Under the pieces are notes generated by a model. It was not told where the DNA came from, did no database searches, and saw nothing but the letters and a program-made list of their open reading frames with translations. DNA of 64,000 bases from Mixophyes australis (taxonomy: Eukaryota; Chordata; Amphibia; Anura; Limnodynastidae), in contig JAVHZZ010000004.1 of NCBI GenBank assembly GCA_036250195.1, positions 142,675,729 to 142,739,728 of the forward strand, in the 5' to 3' direction. Positions 1 through 10,872 of the stretch are shown piece by piece. The position numbers were made by a program, and so were the translations under genes. Numbering within the stretch: position 1 is the first letter of the stretch; the number at the start of each line of letters is the position of its first letter.

Positions 1-400
1 GTACAGTGGGTAGAATAGCATTTTGTAGCCCAATAATTACATTTTTACGAGCCTTCTGGTAAAGGTGAGGAATAGCTTTTCTAGTAAAATGGTGTCGTGA
101 TGGAATTTGGTAACAGGGACAGAAGACCTCAAGTAACTGTCTAAAACCAGCTGCATTAATAGTGGATATTGGATGCAGATCTGATACTAGCATAGTCGCC
201 ATGGCGTCTGTCATCCGCTTTGCGACTGGGTGACAGCTTTCATACTTGCTTCCTCTTGCAAAGGATTGTTTACCAGTCAATTATTGTAAGCTACTAGTAG
301 TCTTCTTCTTGGTCTGCTTCTGGGTTGAAGATCCACCCCCAGAAGCTGGTGCAGCATCAGTGGGCCTAACGCTCAAGGATTCTTCTGAATAGGGTAGGAG
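1..400 (-). pseudogene. hAT (BED-finger) transposase relic, C-terminal side
   Basis: The - strand translates, with breaks, to a hAT transposase segment: a TDAMATMLVSDLHPISTINA core, FRQLLEVFCPCYQIPSR and HLYQKARKNVIIGLQNAILP. These match the domain after the BED finger in hAT and ZBED proteins. The frame continues past the window start. It is cut at 400/401 by a younger hAT element, with the other half at 3129 onward. Confidence 0.6.
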
Positions 401-3128
401 CAGGGGCGGATTGGCAATGTAACCTACCGGGAAAAACCCCAGGAGGCCGACGACCTCAGGAGGCCGACTAGTGTCTTTTTAAAAAAAAATAAAAAAAAAA
501 TTATGTGTAGCGCCCCCCCGAACAGCAGGGGAGGGGGAAAGGCAGTGTGGTACTAGGTAGCTGGCCCCTCCTCCAGAACCAGCCACCTACCTTAATGTGG
601 CCGCGGAGAATGGTCTCTCCCCTCTCCCCCCCTCTGTGGCTGCAGTCTCCTACACAGGCCACATGGGACGTGTCACATGACAGCTGCCGTCCCATGTGTG
701 CAAAAGTGTGTGTGTCTCTGCTATAAAGTGTGTATGTGTCTCTCTGCTAAAATGTGTCTCTCTGCTAAAGTGTGTGTGTGTGTTACTGCTAAAGTGTGTG
801 TGTCTCTGCTATAAAGTGTGTATGTGTCTCTCTGCTAAAATGTGTCTCTCTGCTAAAGTGTGTGTGTGTGTTACTGCTAAAGTGTGTGTGTCTCTGCTAT
901 AAAGTGTGTATGTGTCTCTCTCTCTCTCTCTGCTAAAGTGTATGTCACTGCTAAAGTGTGTGTGTCACTGCTAAAGTGTGTGTCTCTCTGCTAAAGTGTG
1001 TGTGTGTATGTGTGTCACTGCTAAAGTGTGTGTCTCTGCTAAAGTGTGTATGTGTATCACTGCTAAAGTGTGTGTGTGTCACTCTGCTAAAGTGTGTGTG
1101 TGTGTGGGCTACTAAAGAGTATGTAGGAGAGGAGGGGGGCTACTAAAGGGTGTTTAGGATAGGAGTTGGGGCTGCTAAAGGGTATGTAGGATAGAAGTGA
1201 GGGCTGCTACAGGGTATGTATGATAGGAGGGGGGGCTACTAAAGGATGTGTAGGATAGGAGGGGGGATACTAAAGGGTGTTTAGGATAGGAGTGGGGGCT
1301 GCTAAAGGGTATGTAGGATAGGAGTGAGGGCTGCTACAGGGTATGTAGGATAGGAGTGGGGGCTACTAAAGGGTGTTTAGGATAGGAGTGGGGGCTGCTA
1401 AAGGTTGGAATGGGAGGGTCTTAATATATTGTGTGATAAGAGGGAAGGGAGGGGGCTGTCTTAATAGTTCATGGGTGGGAGATAGGGTATTAATTTAATG
1501 GCGGAGTTTATGTTGGGTCTAATTATTTAATGGGTGCTAATATTTGTGGGGTGATGGTGGGGCAATTTAATTTATTGGTGGGATAATTTCATTTAATACT
1601 GGGCCTATTAAATTAATATGGAGTGAAGGGACCTTTAATTTAATGCTGGGATGGTTTGGGGCTATTAATTGAATGTAGGGCTGAGTTTGGGAAGGAGAGC
1701 TATTTATTATTTAAATGTGAATATTAATTATGTAATGCCGTGATGTTTTTGGAAAATGGTTATATTAAATGTAAATGCTATTAATTTATTGCTGGGGCTG
1801 TTTGGAGGGAGGGAAACAGGCCTAATTATTAAATGTGGGTGCTATTGATTAAATGCCAGGGATGGTTGGAGTTTTTTAAATTTAGTGTACCCAAATTTTT
1901 TTCCATGTAGGGCCGCCAACATTCCAGAATCCAGACAAGCAGCAAATGATCCAACCGCCACAGGTGGCGACAGTGACAAGAACAGGTAGGAGAGAGGAGG
2001 ACAGTCTGCCAACTGTCCTGAATTTGGTGGGACAGTCCAGAATTTCGGTGACCGTCTCGCTTAGGATTTGGTCCTACTGAAAGGACAGTTGGGAGGTATG
2101 CCCCGCTTCACACTGTACTACTTGTGAAGGCAGAGCTGCGTGTACCTAACAGTAGTGCACACAGTTTTGCCTGTTTATTTGTCATATATAATAACCCCCC
2201 CTGTCTTAAGTGCCCCGAGCCCCCCAGAGCCTTATTCCAGCTCTAGCGATACTTTAGTGGTTCTCGCCTTGATTCCATTGCCTCCTTCTACCTTGCATTG
2301 GTCCCATTCTCAGATCACTTTGCTGAACATGTGGCCAGCCCCCATTGTACTGACAAGATAATTAATCCTGCCTCCTTTAAACTTACTATATCACCAGCAA
2401 ACCCTTGGAATAGCTCTCCCCTTCACTTATGCCATTGTCTGCCAACCCTCCCTGCACTGTTATTAAATCAAAACACCACCAATCACAGGGCACATTTAGG
2501 GCTCATACATAATTGTTACCAAAGAAGTGTTTTCTTGCAGATGCTTGAAGCATTTTGCTTTTCTGGTGATCGCACTTGATAGCCATTTATTATAAGGATT
2601 ATTTTTGATGCATTTTTTGAAACACACAGTACACATTTTTAAATATTAGAGAGATTTGGCTGGTAGTTACAGCTCATGATGTCAGGGAAAGATGCAGCGG
2701 TGCGGTGCTCATATGCTGCTCTGGCAGACTGATCAAATAGGATTCTGCCAACATGTTTCGTAATAGTTAAACTTGTTAAACAAAGTCAGATATGTTTCTA
2801 TGAAGGGAATTTTGGAAGAATGTGTTAGTAGGCAACTAAAGAAGTTTGAGCACAGGGGCATAAATCAGTCTCAGATAATGTAAAAGATTTCATGTATTTT
2901 TATAGCACAGGACTGGCAGCTTTTTCCCTGCTTTGCTTTAGAAATGACCCACTGTGTCTTAAGTCATCACATATAGGTTTTCCTAAATGTTACTACAACC
3001 GAATTCTAGTAGTTTTAAATCCCGCCTACTTTTGTGTTGGTCCCACCCACAGTTGATTTGGACCCTCCCACATGAGGCCACTTCAAGAATTTTTTCCAGG
3101 GCCACTTTAAGTTCCCAATCCGCCCCTG
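401..3128. mobile_element. Non-autonomous hAT element with internal minisatellites (2.7 kb)
   Basis: Terminal inverted repeats CAGGGGCGGATTGG (401) and CCAATCCGCCCCTG (3128) are flanked by an 8-bp duplication, ggtaggag, at 393-400 and 3129-3136. This is the hAT signature. The inside has no transposase. It carries a tgctaaagtgtgtgt array (about 695-1110), a ggatag-gaggggggctactaaagg array (about 1110-1400) and AT-rich degenerate units (about 1410-1910). Confidence 0.85.
695..1410. repeat. Minisatellite/microsatellite arrays inside hAT element
   Basis: The first part is repeated tctctgctaaagtgtgtgtg units with variable (GT)n runs. From about 1110 it changes to units of about 30 bases with gctactaaagggtgtgtaggatagga. 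Reading frames across it encode only low-complexity Cys/Val/Leu repeats and are not genes. Confidence 0.85.
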
Positions 3129-3803
3129 GGTAGGAGTCATCTCGCCTTAGAAACTTGGATGCAGGACTAACGCCGATCACTTTTGAGGATATTGATGATG
3201 AAGGTGTTGGGGGTGCAGATTGCAGGTGCTGGGATCTAGCTGAGAGAAGGGAGGTAACTGATTCTGGACTGCTTGTTGTTATTTTTTAGCATAAGTTTCT
3301 GATTCTCACAAAAGCTTTCCATGAACTCGCTTCAAATGGCGTAACATGGATGAGGTTCCTAGATGGTTAAGGTCCCTACCTCTACTGACTGTGACTTTAC
3401 AATGCTACAAATGGCTAGACAACTGTTGTCAGGATTTGGGTAAAATAATTCCACACATAAGAGGTGGATTTTTTGGTCTTATGCCCAGGCATGACAATGA
3501 CCTTCTTCTTATCACTGGCAAGAACTGCTGCAGTCTTTGTTTGAAAGTGTATGAAAATAATATTGTGACCTGTGAGGTGGTCAAAATTGACTGCAAATGA
3601 CTTGAAATTAGTGTTATTGAGGTTAATACTAATGTAGGGGGGGGAAGCAAAATTATGTGATTTTAGCAAAAAAAATAGGGATTTTAGAAAAAAAATACGG
3701 ATCCAAAACCAAAACACGCATGGGTAGTTTTGCCAAAACCAAAACATGAAGTTAAAATAGATCCAAAATCAAAACCAGAACACGGGGGTCAGTGAACATC
3801 TCT
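3129..3803 (-). pseudogene. hAT transposase relic, BED-finger side and element terminus
   Basis: The - strand shows KTKKSTSYVWNYFT, then a Cys-x2-Cys-like stretch and an HLKRVHGKAF-like segment in shifted frames, which together look like a BED zinc finger. Stops and frameshifts make it non-functional. The terminal part (3640-3803) is the repeated 'ccaaaacacg / gatccaaaacc' sequence ending in tcagtgaacatctct, typical of the end of a common frog hAT element. It was one unit with 1-400 before the insertion at 401-3128. Confidence 0.55.
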
Positions 3804-4214
3804 ATTTTTTATGTGACGAAACTTAATAAATAAAGTCTTTTAAAAAAACAAAAACTATACAAAGTATGGAATATTAAAACAAGCCAGTGTTCAGAGACAG
3901 GCAGTAGTGGTAACGTCAAAAGCGGGCAGTAGTCAAAGACATGTTAGGAAAAAATTTTTGCTCAATTTTCACCGCAAGGAAACCTATTATACAGACATAA
4001 CCTGATAGAATCTGTTGAGTTTATACATGTTGACCACACTCTTGATTGGTCAGAAGAGAGATGCAGGTGCAAGTGATTAATCAATCAAGATATGTTAAAC
4101 ATTAACAAAGAGAGAACCGGAAGTACAAATTCCCAGTAATAAGTGTCTGAGCTCCCCAGAAACTGGTATCAGTGATATAAGGTCCTCATCAACTTGTATC
4201 AATCTGACAATCAT

Positions 4215-4455
4215 CATCAACGTTAATTTTGCAAGGCGCCACAGAACTCTGCAGTGCCGGATGGTCATTTACATATCATACAGAAATATAAATCACACAT
4301 AAAAACAGAACAATTTCATATGAGTTTGATAAAGAGGTGCAGGGTAGAGAGGGCCCTGCTCATGAGAGCTTACACTCTAGAGGGAGAGGGCAATGCTGAG
4401 ACAATAGGAACTAGTGGAACTCAGAATGGGTATGGGACTGTAGCAGATAGATAGT
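4215..4455 (-). repeat. L2-like LINE 3' end fragment
   Basis: Read on the - strand this ends with a gcgcc...ttgcaaaatta...gatgatgatt tail and contains agagtgtaagctctcatgag and cagggccctc. The same landmarks occur in the LINE copies at 5270, 34620, 52590 and 57590. It is a truncated, non-coding copy. Confidence 0.5.
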
Positions 4456-5269
4456 ATAGACCCGTAGATTCCAATAGGAGCATATATAAAATGAAATACT
4501 TGAATCAACAATTACAGTATCTGTATCCACAGGAGTAGTTTTCAGTTATTTTTATTTACATTAGATAAAACAATAGTCCGAAAAGGAGTCATAAATTGAG
4601 AACCAATAGATTAATCAGTCAATGCAAATGGATAGGAACCACAAGAATCATCAACCAATTCGATTGTCAAACATGAAGAATCAGTCGAAAAATGAATTTC
4701 AAAACTGCTGGTTTAGTGAAACGAAGCTCAATAAATTGACAGTATCTTTTCTAGAAAGGACTGGTCACTGGCTGGCGTGTGCAAAAAATTAGTATGGAAA
4801 ACATTGGTCCTGCTCAGAATCTTGAACACCTCACAGGGAATCCTAGCTCATGCAGAAATACTTTCTGTAGGAAGACATTGCCTATGCGTCATATTTGACG
4901 TGAGCAGAAAATTTGCACTGGAAAATATTACATCTAAAGACTTGATTTTGCCAGCAAGGTTCTTGACAAGTGACTTCTGTTCTGCCCAACGGCAAACATC
5001 CTATTACATTAATAACAATAGCCTCAATGTAGTGTACCTTGTACCTTCCCTGAGAAACCACCTACCTGTGGGAACAGTCTCTGTAACCAGGAATGACCCA
5101 CCCCATTCCACAAGGCCCATTCCCACACCAGACTTTACCCACATGTATTGACAATGTTAGGTCCAACAAAATGACACTGCTGATGGCTACACTATCTTCA
5201 AGTAGGCAGAGTGTTCCCCAGCCACTGATCCTTTCCACCCCTTCAATATTAGAGCCATTATGAACACTT
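4456..5269. other. No recognised feature
   Basis: AT-rich unique sequence. A 124-codon open frame at 4777-5151 (+) resembles no protein I recognise, and no splice-flanked conserved exon was seen. Confidence 0.4.
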
Positions 5270-5650
5270 TTTTATTATTATTATTTATATTATCCTTTAT
5301 TTATAGGGAGGCACAAGATTTCTGGAGCACCGTAGATAATACAAACAGCAGGCTATACAGGGTAAAACTGTACAATACAATAAACAAATAATACCAAGAG
5401 TCCAAAAGCTCCAAGTATAGCTGGTACAGGGAAGTTGGAGCAGAAGAGTAGGTATAGAGACTGGAGGGAAAAGGGCCCTGCTCATAAGAGCTTACATCCT
5501 AAAAGGAGGGCAAACAGACAGCAGGCACAATGGGGAGTCAGTGGAGGGGATCTAGCGCAAGAGGGCCGTGTAAGGGGGCAGGGAAGAGAGAGGTGATGAG
5601 AACGAGCATGGAGAGAGGGTTAGGTGGATGGATGGTAGGCTTTGAGGAAC
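5270..5650 (-). repeat. L2-like LINE 3' fragment
   Basis: It starts with an (ATT)n tail and gggaggcacaagatt, then carries agggccctgctcataagag and cttacatcctaaaagg on the + strand. These are the antisense of the LINE 3' region seen elsewhere in the window. Confidence 0.5.
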
Positions 5651-6005
5651 AGCTTATTTTTTCAGTCTCATCATAACTCTAGCAGGTTCTCCGGAGATCA
5701 CCACCTAGACACCCCTTCACCATCATCCATCCCATGGAGGCAACAATATAAAAAAAAAAAGGGCAAATGCTTTCTTAGGACTCATTAAACTTATGGTAAC
5801 AGACATAAGCTTCACCCTGGCACTCCTAACTACCTCCCCTTCTAGATATTGAAATGTTCAAAAGATAGTTCACGGATGTTGAGTGCACATACACATACAA
5901 GTGGACATAGTGTAAGCACTATTTAAGCAGTTCTACTCTAAAACCATATTCAAAACTCAATTGCAGCCTAAAATTCTTCCACCAGGGCATCTACTGTGTC
6001 TTCAA

Positions 6006-6765
6006 AATGTCTGAGAAATCGAAAAATCTGTCCAGGAAGACAATGGATCCTTCTTCAAGAAAAAGGAGAAATCGGCTCCTGGCTCACCACAGACCTCTCC
6101 AACTCACCAGACCCAGAATCACATTCCACTGTCTCTGGAACACACCCCTTGGCAGTGGATATCACAATTCAAATGGAAATACAAATGTCACTCAATGACG
6201 AATTTAAACCTAAAGTCACTATGATTGTAGACTAACCAAGTTCTTGAAACGCAAAACAGATGAGATTTGCAAATTTTAAGACCCCACAGATCAGGAACTA
6301 TCTGACCTCTGGTCAGAACTTGAGTCTCTAAAATATCATGTAGAGGAGCTTGAGAACAGCTCCAGAATAAACAATCTTCGGATTAAGAATTTACCAGAAT
6401 CAGTGGAAGCTGCAGCCATCTTCTGTTATTAAGAAGGCCTCTTAAAGTGGCTTGTACCAGATGTTACCATGGAATGCCTCTTGCCAGACCACACAGATCA
6501 GCCATTATGCCCCAAGACTGCAGCAGGCCAGCTAGCATAGGATTTTTGTTAGATCTTTACTATTTCATCACTAAAGATAATATCCTGGCTGTGCCAAGAA
6601 ATATACCAGTAGTCCCATATCTTAGAGCAAATTTGCTAATCTTACAAGATCTGGCTTCTAGTAATGCAGTGCTGGAAGCCAGAAATTCAATCGCAACAAA
6701 TGGGGGTTTCCCTTTCAGCTTGTGGTCTCACACTAAGGACATATGCATGTCATTAAGAACCTGCT
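6006..6765 (+). pseudogene. L1-type LINE ORF1 relic
   Basis: A start (MSEKSKNLSRKTM) is followed by several frameshifts and stops. The diagnostic coiled-coil-to-RRM junction is readable as VEELENSSRINNLRIKNLPE, the L1/Tx1 ORF1 signature. Further on there is a degraded RNA-binding segment with PLARPHRS... and FSLWSHT-like pieces. It cannot encode a full ORF1p. No ORF2 follows. Confidence 0.6.
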
Positions 6766-6820
6766 GACCTGCTGCACATGTTAGGCTTTACCAGTAAACG
6801 TGCACCCACATCAACTCTAT

Positions 6821-6988
6821 GGGGTAAATTTATCAAGCTGCGGGTTTGAAAAAGTGGAGATGTTGTCTGTAGCAACCAATCAGATTCTAGTTATTTATTT
6901 AGTACATTCTACAAAATGATAGCCATGATCTGATTGGTTGCTATAGGCAACATCTCCACTTTTTCAGACCCGCAACTTGATTTACCCC
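6821..6988. mobile_element. Palindromic MITE (168 bp)
   Basis: Long inverted repeats: ggggtaaatttatcaagctgc at the left and gcaacttgatttacccc at the right, with the inner arms gtggagatgttg / caacatctccac. This family is common in frogs, often Harbinger-like. A clear target duplication is not visible. Confidence 0.75.
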
Positions 6989-7681
6989 CAAGATTGCAAC
7001 TAAGCAAGAAAAACACCTTTCCCAGAATGGTCTCAGGGTTAACCTGAGATGTGAATTTTCAGACCCTAAAGTATCAGTCCTCTTTCAGACCTACATTATT
7101 TTAGGGAATGCTCTAAAGCACATGCAGGTACATGTGCTGTCTGAAATAGAGTTGAGCTACCCACTGACCAGTACTTCACAATGGTTGTAACAGTAACTTC
7201 CTATGTTTATCTCCTGCAAAACCATTTCTCTGAGATTGAATGTTTTGAGAAGGTAAAATGTAAAGTATTGAGGTTTTGAGCACCACAACATGTATACTGT
7301 ATTGCTTTACTGCCCCACTCAGATATAGCCCTTAGCACTTATGTTTGTATTAGTATGTTGGTGCATGTACTTTATCTCCTAATAGCTATACAGACTCAAT
7401 TCATTTACATATGACATAACATGCTCCATGTTATAATTATTACCTTTTATTTATAAGGTGCTAGAAAATGTCCAGAGCACGGTACATGACATTTATGGGA
7501 TGGGAGACAGGTGATGTGTTTGAGGTTAGCTGGATTTCGGTAGTGTTCTGAGTGAGATATATACGTGTATGGAGATGTGGGGGACCTGGATTTGTTGATA
7601 TATCACCAACTATTAGAAATAGAAAGTGAAAAAGATAGAAAAAATAATTTTAAGATGTGTAACCTTTTTTCTAGTGACAAT

Positions 7682-8014
7682 GGGCCTGATTCATTAAGGA
7701 TCTTAAATGAAGAGTATCCTTATTTCAATCTCCTGGACAAAACCATGTTACAATGGAAGGGGTGCAAATTAGTGTTCTGTTTTGCACATAAGTTTAGTAC
7801 TGACTGTTTTTTCATGTAGCACACAAATACTTGATAGCTTATTTGTACACTGAAATTTAAAGTTGATATGTGTGTGTTACATGATAAAACAGACAGTATT
7901 TAACTTAAGTGCAAAACAGAACACTCATTTGCACCCCTTCCATTGTAACATGGTTTTGTCCAGGAGACTGAAATAAGGATCCTCTTCATTTAAGATCCTC
8001 AATGAATCAGGCCC
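7682..8014. mobile_element. MITE, GGGCCTGATTCATTAAG family
   Basis: Inverted repeats gggcctgattcattaaggat and atcctcaatgaatcaggccc extend inward (cctggacaaaaccatgttac / gtaacatggttttgtccagg). A 3-bp duplication, AAT, flanks it. The 3-bp duplication suggests the PIF/Harbinger group. Related copies are at 36501 and 51146. Confidence 0.75.
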
Positions 8015-8017
8015 AAT

Positions 8018-8497
8018 GAGAGGATATTACAGTTAATGAATACAAACAAGAATAAAGTTCATGACGGTGTTAATTAGAGGTAAGTGGAGTTGTGTGGGGG
8101 CAGGCAATGAGGACAAATGGGTGGGTTGCAGGGAGGGTGAGGGATGATAAAGTACTAAAGATAATGCCATGACATAAGAAAAACAATTTGTTAAACACTG
8201 TGATTTAAGAATAAAGGGCAAGAAACTGTGGTAAATAAACTTAGAACATGCAGAAAATACCTAGTTGCAATTGCCAGTGCAGTTAGAGAAGAAGTGCAGT
8301 CAGGTTGTAGTAGATGTAGAGTATTTCTAGATCTCTTCAGATGTTCAGTGTTTGTTTAACGGTGTTGTTTAACTTAATTACCTAACACTTTGTGAGCAAA
8401 CCCACTTAGTGTATGTAATGAAACCCAACACGGCACACCCCAAAGATGTTTCCCCTTTAATTGCATTGGGGAAGGGGGCTTAGTAACTGAAAATTAG
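8018..8497. other. No recognised feature
   Basis: Unique AT-rich sequence between a MITE and a TA repeat. No gene or repeat family was recognised. Confidence 0.4.
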
Positions 8498-8541
<44 letters not shown>

Positions 8542-8789
8542 TACTTGCCAACTCTCCCAGAATGTGCGGGAGACTCCCGAAATTCGTGTCGGTTTTATGG
8601 ACTCCCGGGAGAGCTGGCAAAACTCCCGCAATTGCGGGGCTAAAATGACGTGATTCGTGGTGAATCGCGTCATTTTGGCCCCGCCCCCCGCAAAAAACCG
8701 GCATATTGGCCAAAATGACGCGATTCACCGTGCCCCGCCCTCTAGACACTCCCCTCTCCCGGATACAACTTGCCAAAAGTAGGCAAGTA

Positions 8790-8828
<39 letters not shown>
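8498..8828. repeat. (TA)n microsatellite split by a MITE
   Basis: TA dinucleotides run at 8502-8539 and 8792-8828 on either side of the element at 8540-8791. The two halves were probably one tract before the insertion. Confidence 0.85.
8540..8791. mobile_element. MITE with CATACTTGCC termini inside a TA tract
   Basis: Termini catacttgcc and ggcaagtatg are inverted, with internal ctcccgggag-type palindromes and repeated gcgtcattttgg. It sits between TA runs, consistent with a TA target, but the exact duplication cannot be read in a TA repeat. Confidence 0.65.
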
Positions 8829-8830
<2 letters not shown>

Positions 8831-9225
8831 AGTTAACCCGTGCATGATACTCATGCATTCTAGTCAAATCAAGCTACTTAAGGTGTTAAAAAGGTTCTTG
8901 TCAAGCATTTGGGCCTAGCCCAGGTCTCCTCAGGGGAAGAGCGTTACTTCCCGACGCAAGCGCCCTTTTTTAACGTGGTTTTGTCCACATGTCACCACCT
9001 CATCATTTTTCTCCATCACCTCATCCTTCATCTTCATCGCCACATCCTTCATCAAGCTAGTTAAGGTGTTAAAAACTCCCAACTGTCACCCCCGGCAACC
9101 ACCAACCACTCCCAACTGTCACTTCTCCCTCAAGAAATATATAGGTCAGTGTATAACTCTGCCCAGCAGGTGGCGCTGCAGCTTGGTTTTTTTGCACACA
9201 CGCCACTAGGCATTTATATAGTAGA
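8829..9225 (-). mobile_element. Helitron-like non-autonomous element
   Basis: On the - strand it starts TCTACTATATAAATG and ends with a hairpin, GCATGAGTATCATGC, followed by ACGGGTTAACTTG, with no terminal inverted repeats or target duplication. It holds gctgcagcgccacctgctgg. This layout (TC start, 3' hairpin, short tail, insertion into AT-rich DNA) suggests a Helitron or Helentron, but the last bases are CTTG rather than CTRR. Confidence 0.4.
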
Positions 9226-9618
9226 TATATATATATATAAAGAGGGTCTGTCTGATAGGTGGTCTGTTTAGTGAGTGCTGCATAATGTAATTGACAATGT
9301 GGTTTGTGCAATGTGACTGACAGTTGTCATTAAGGTATGTGAATTTGCTCTGGTCCAGCATGCACTTTGTAGAAGGTCCACTATGATTCCTGCCCGCCAG
9401 TCATATTTTGTCAAAAATCAACTATATTCTCCTCTCTAAAGTGTTAGCAGATAAATAATTAAATAGTTAAAAAAATAATAATAATAATAAAAAGGAGATA
9501 AAATATAAATGTAAATAAAATAAAAAAAACATAAAAATTTTTTCTTCCTTTGCTAGGTCCTTTACCCATCATACTTAGAGTGTGTCACATACTGTGTGTG
9601 ACACTCTTGCATTTTGAA

Positions 9619-10016
9619 TGTCATGCCCCCAGTTACGAGCCGCGGCGGTGCCCATTACCGTCGCGACTCGCTCTCTGCTCTGCCTGGCGTCCCGGCCGTC
9701 TTCTTGACGACCGAGACGTCACTTCCGGGTCCTGCCCCACCATTGCTAAGGCAACAGCCGGACGCTAAGCCTTCCAGTGCTGCGTCCCGGCACTACAGGG
9801 CAGCCGGGCGCGTGCGCGGTAGATTCAGCAAGCCTGCGGGCTTACTAAGTCCTTATTTGTTAATTAGGCAGGGACTGAGGGTGATTTCAGAGCTAGGCTC
9901 TGATTGGCTGATTTCAGTATAATAGGCAGGGAGGGCTCTACGGGAAAGGCAGTTGCTATAGGTGAAGACCTCCGCCTACAGTTCTGCAGGTTCGTTATCT
10001 GACCGGCAGCGTAACA
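9619..10016 (+). mobile_element. Ty3/gypsy LTR fragment or short solo LTR
   Basis: Starts TGTCATGC and ends CGTAACA. It shares the GC-rich stretches cgtcccggccgtc, gacgtcacttccgg and ttctgcaggttcg-like motifs with the LTRs at 28784 and 33765, in the opposite orientation. No matching 5-bp flanks were seen, so the copy is probably old or truncated. Confidence 0.6.
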
Positions 10017-10872
10017 CCCCCTTGCAAAAATGTTCGAATGTCACACTGAAAGAATGTTGCCCCAGAACCCACCAAGTTGCTCCATCACCCCTATAGTTTC
10101 CTATTCCTGGCCCCATCCCATCTTCTTCCAAAAGAAGAACTTGTGAACATGGGTACAATAAGGGAAAAACAAAATATTAATCTAAGATACACGACTTAAA
10201 GCCCTATAACTGTGTCAAATTTTGTAGTATCCTTGTGCCCAATTAATGTTGGGGTACTTGTACTTATGTGAAACTGTCATGTCATACTTGTGACTAACAA
10301 CAGCACAACAGTGATGTCTGCTTAATCATTTACTTTTCCTGTCTAAATTAAATGTGTTACCAGCACCTTAGTTTACTGGCTATTCTTATCACACATACTG
10401 GTAACCATTTTTTTTTTATAAAGTCTTGGTTATAAATCATCATGTGTGGTTAGATTCCTCAACAACAAACTGGAGTTCTACTTTGATTAGTTTCTGACTC
10501 AAATTAGTTAATTTTTAACTAATTATATTATTGGTTTGGTGGTCATGTGTGGTAAAACATAATTCATCAGCTTTCGTCACAATCATTTTATATGGTGAAT
10601 TTAATATTATTATAAATTTGAAAGATTTATATTTAAAAGGTATTTTGTAGCTTGTATCTGTTATTGCTCTTTCAAAATAAAAAAATGTAAAAAAAACAAA
10701 ACAGTGATTACCTCTCAACTGTGTGCTCATGTGAGGAAATTATTAAACATGTCCAGCTGGAGGGATGGATGTTGGGAAATGCGTCCCAGAGTCATTCGGT
10801 GAAGTGCTGAGTCACAGCTATTTATCTCCTTGAACTTATGTGTCTGATGTACTTTGTAGAGGTAGTGGTGGA
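10017..10872. other. No recognised feature
   Basis: AT-rich unique sequence with a short poly-T and a poly-A run. No reading frame or repeat family was recognised. Confidence 0.4.

Noticed and set aside
696..1146. Cys/Val-rich open frames resembling small cysteine-rich proteins
   Set aside because: They are direct translations of a tgctaaagtgtgtgt array inside a hAT element.
4777..5151. 124-codon open frame on the + strand
   Set aside because: No recognisable domain, no splice context and no sign of conservation that I can see.
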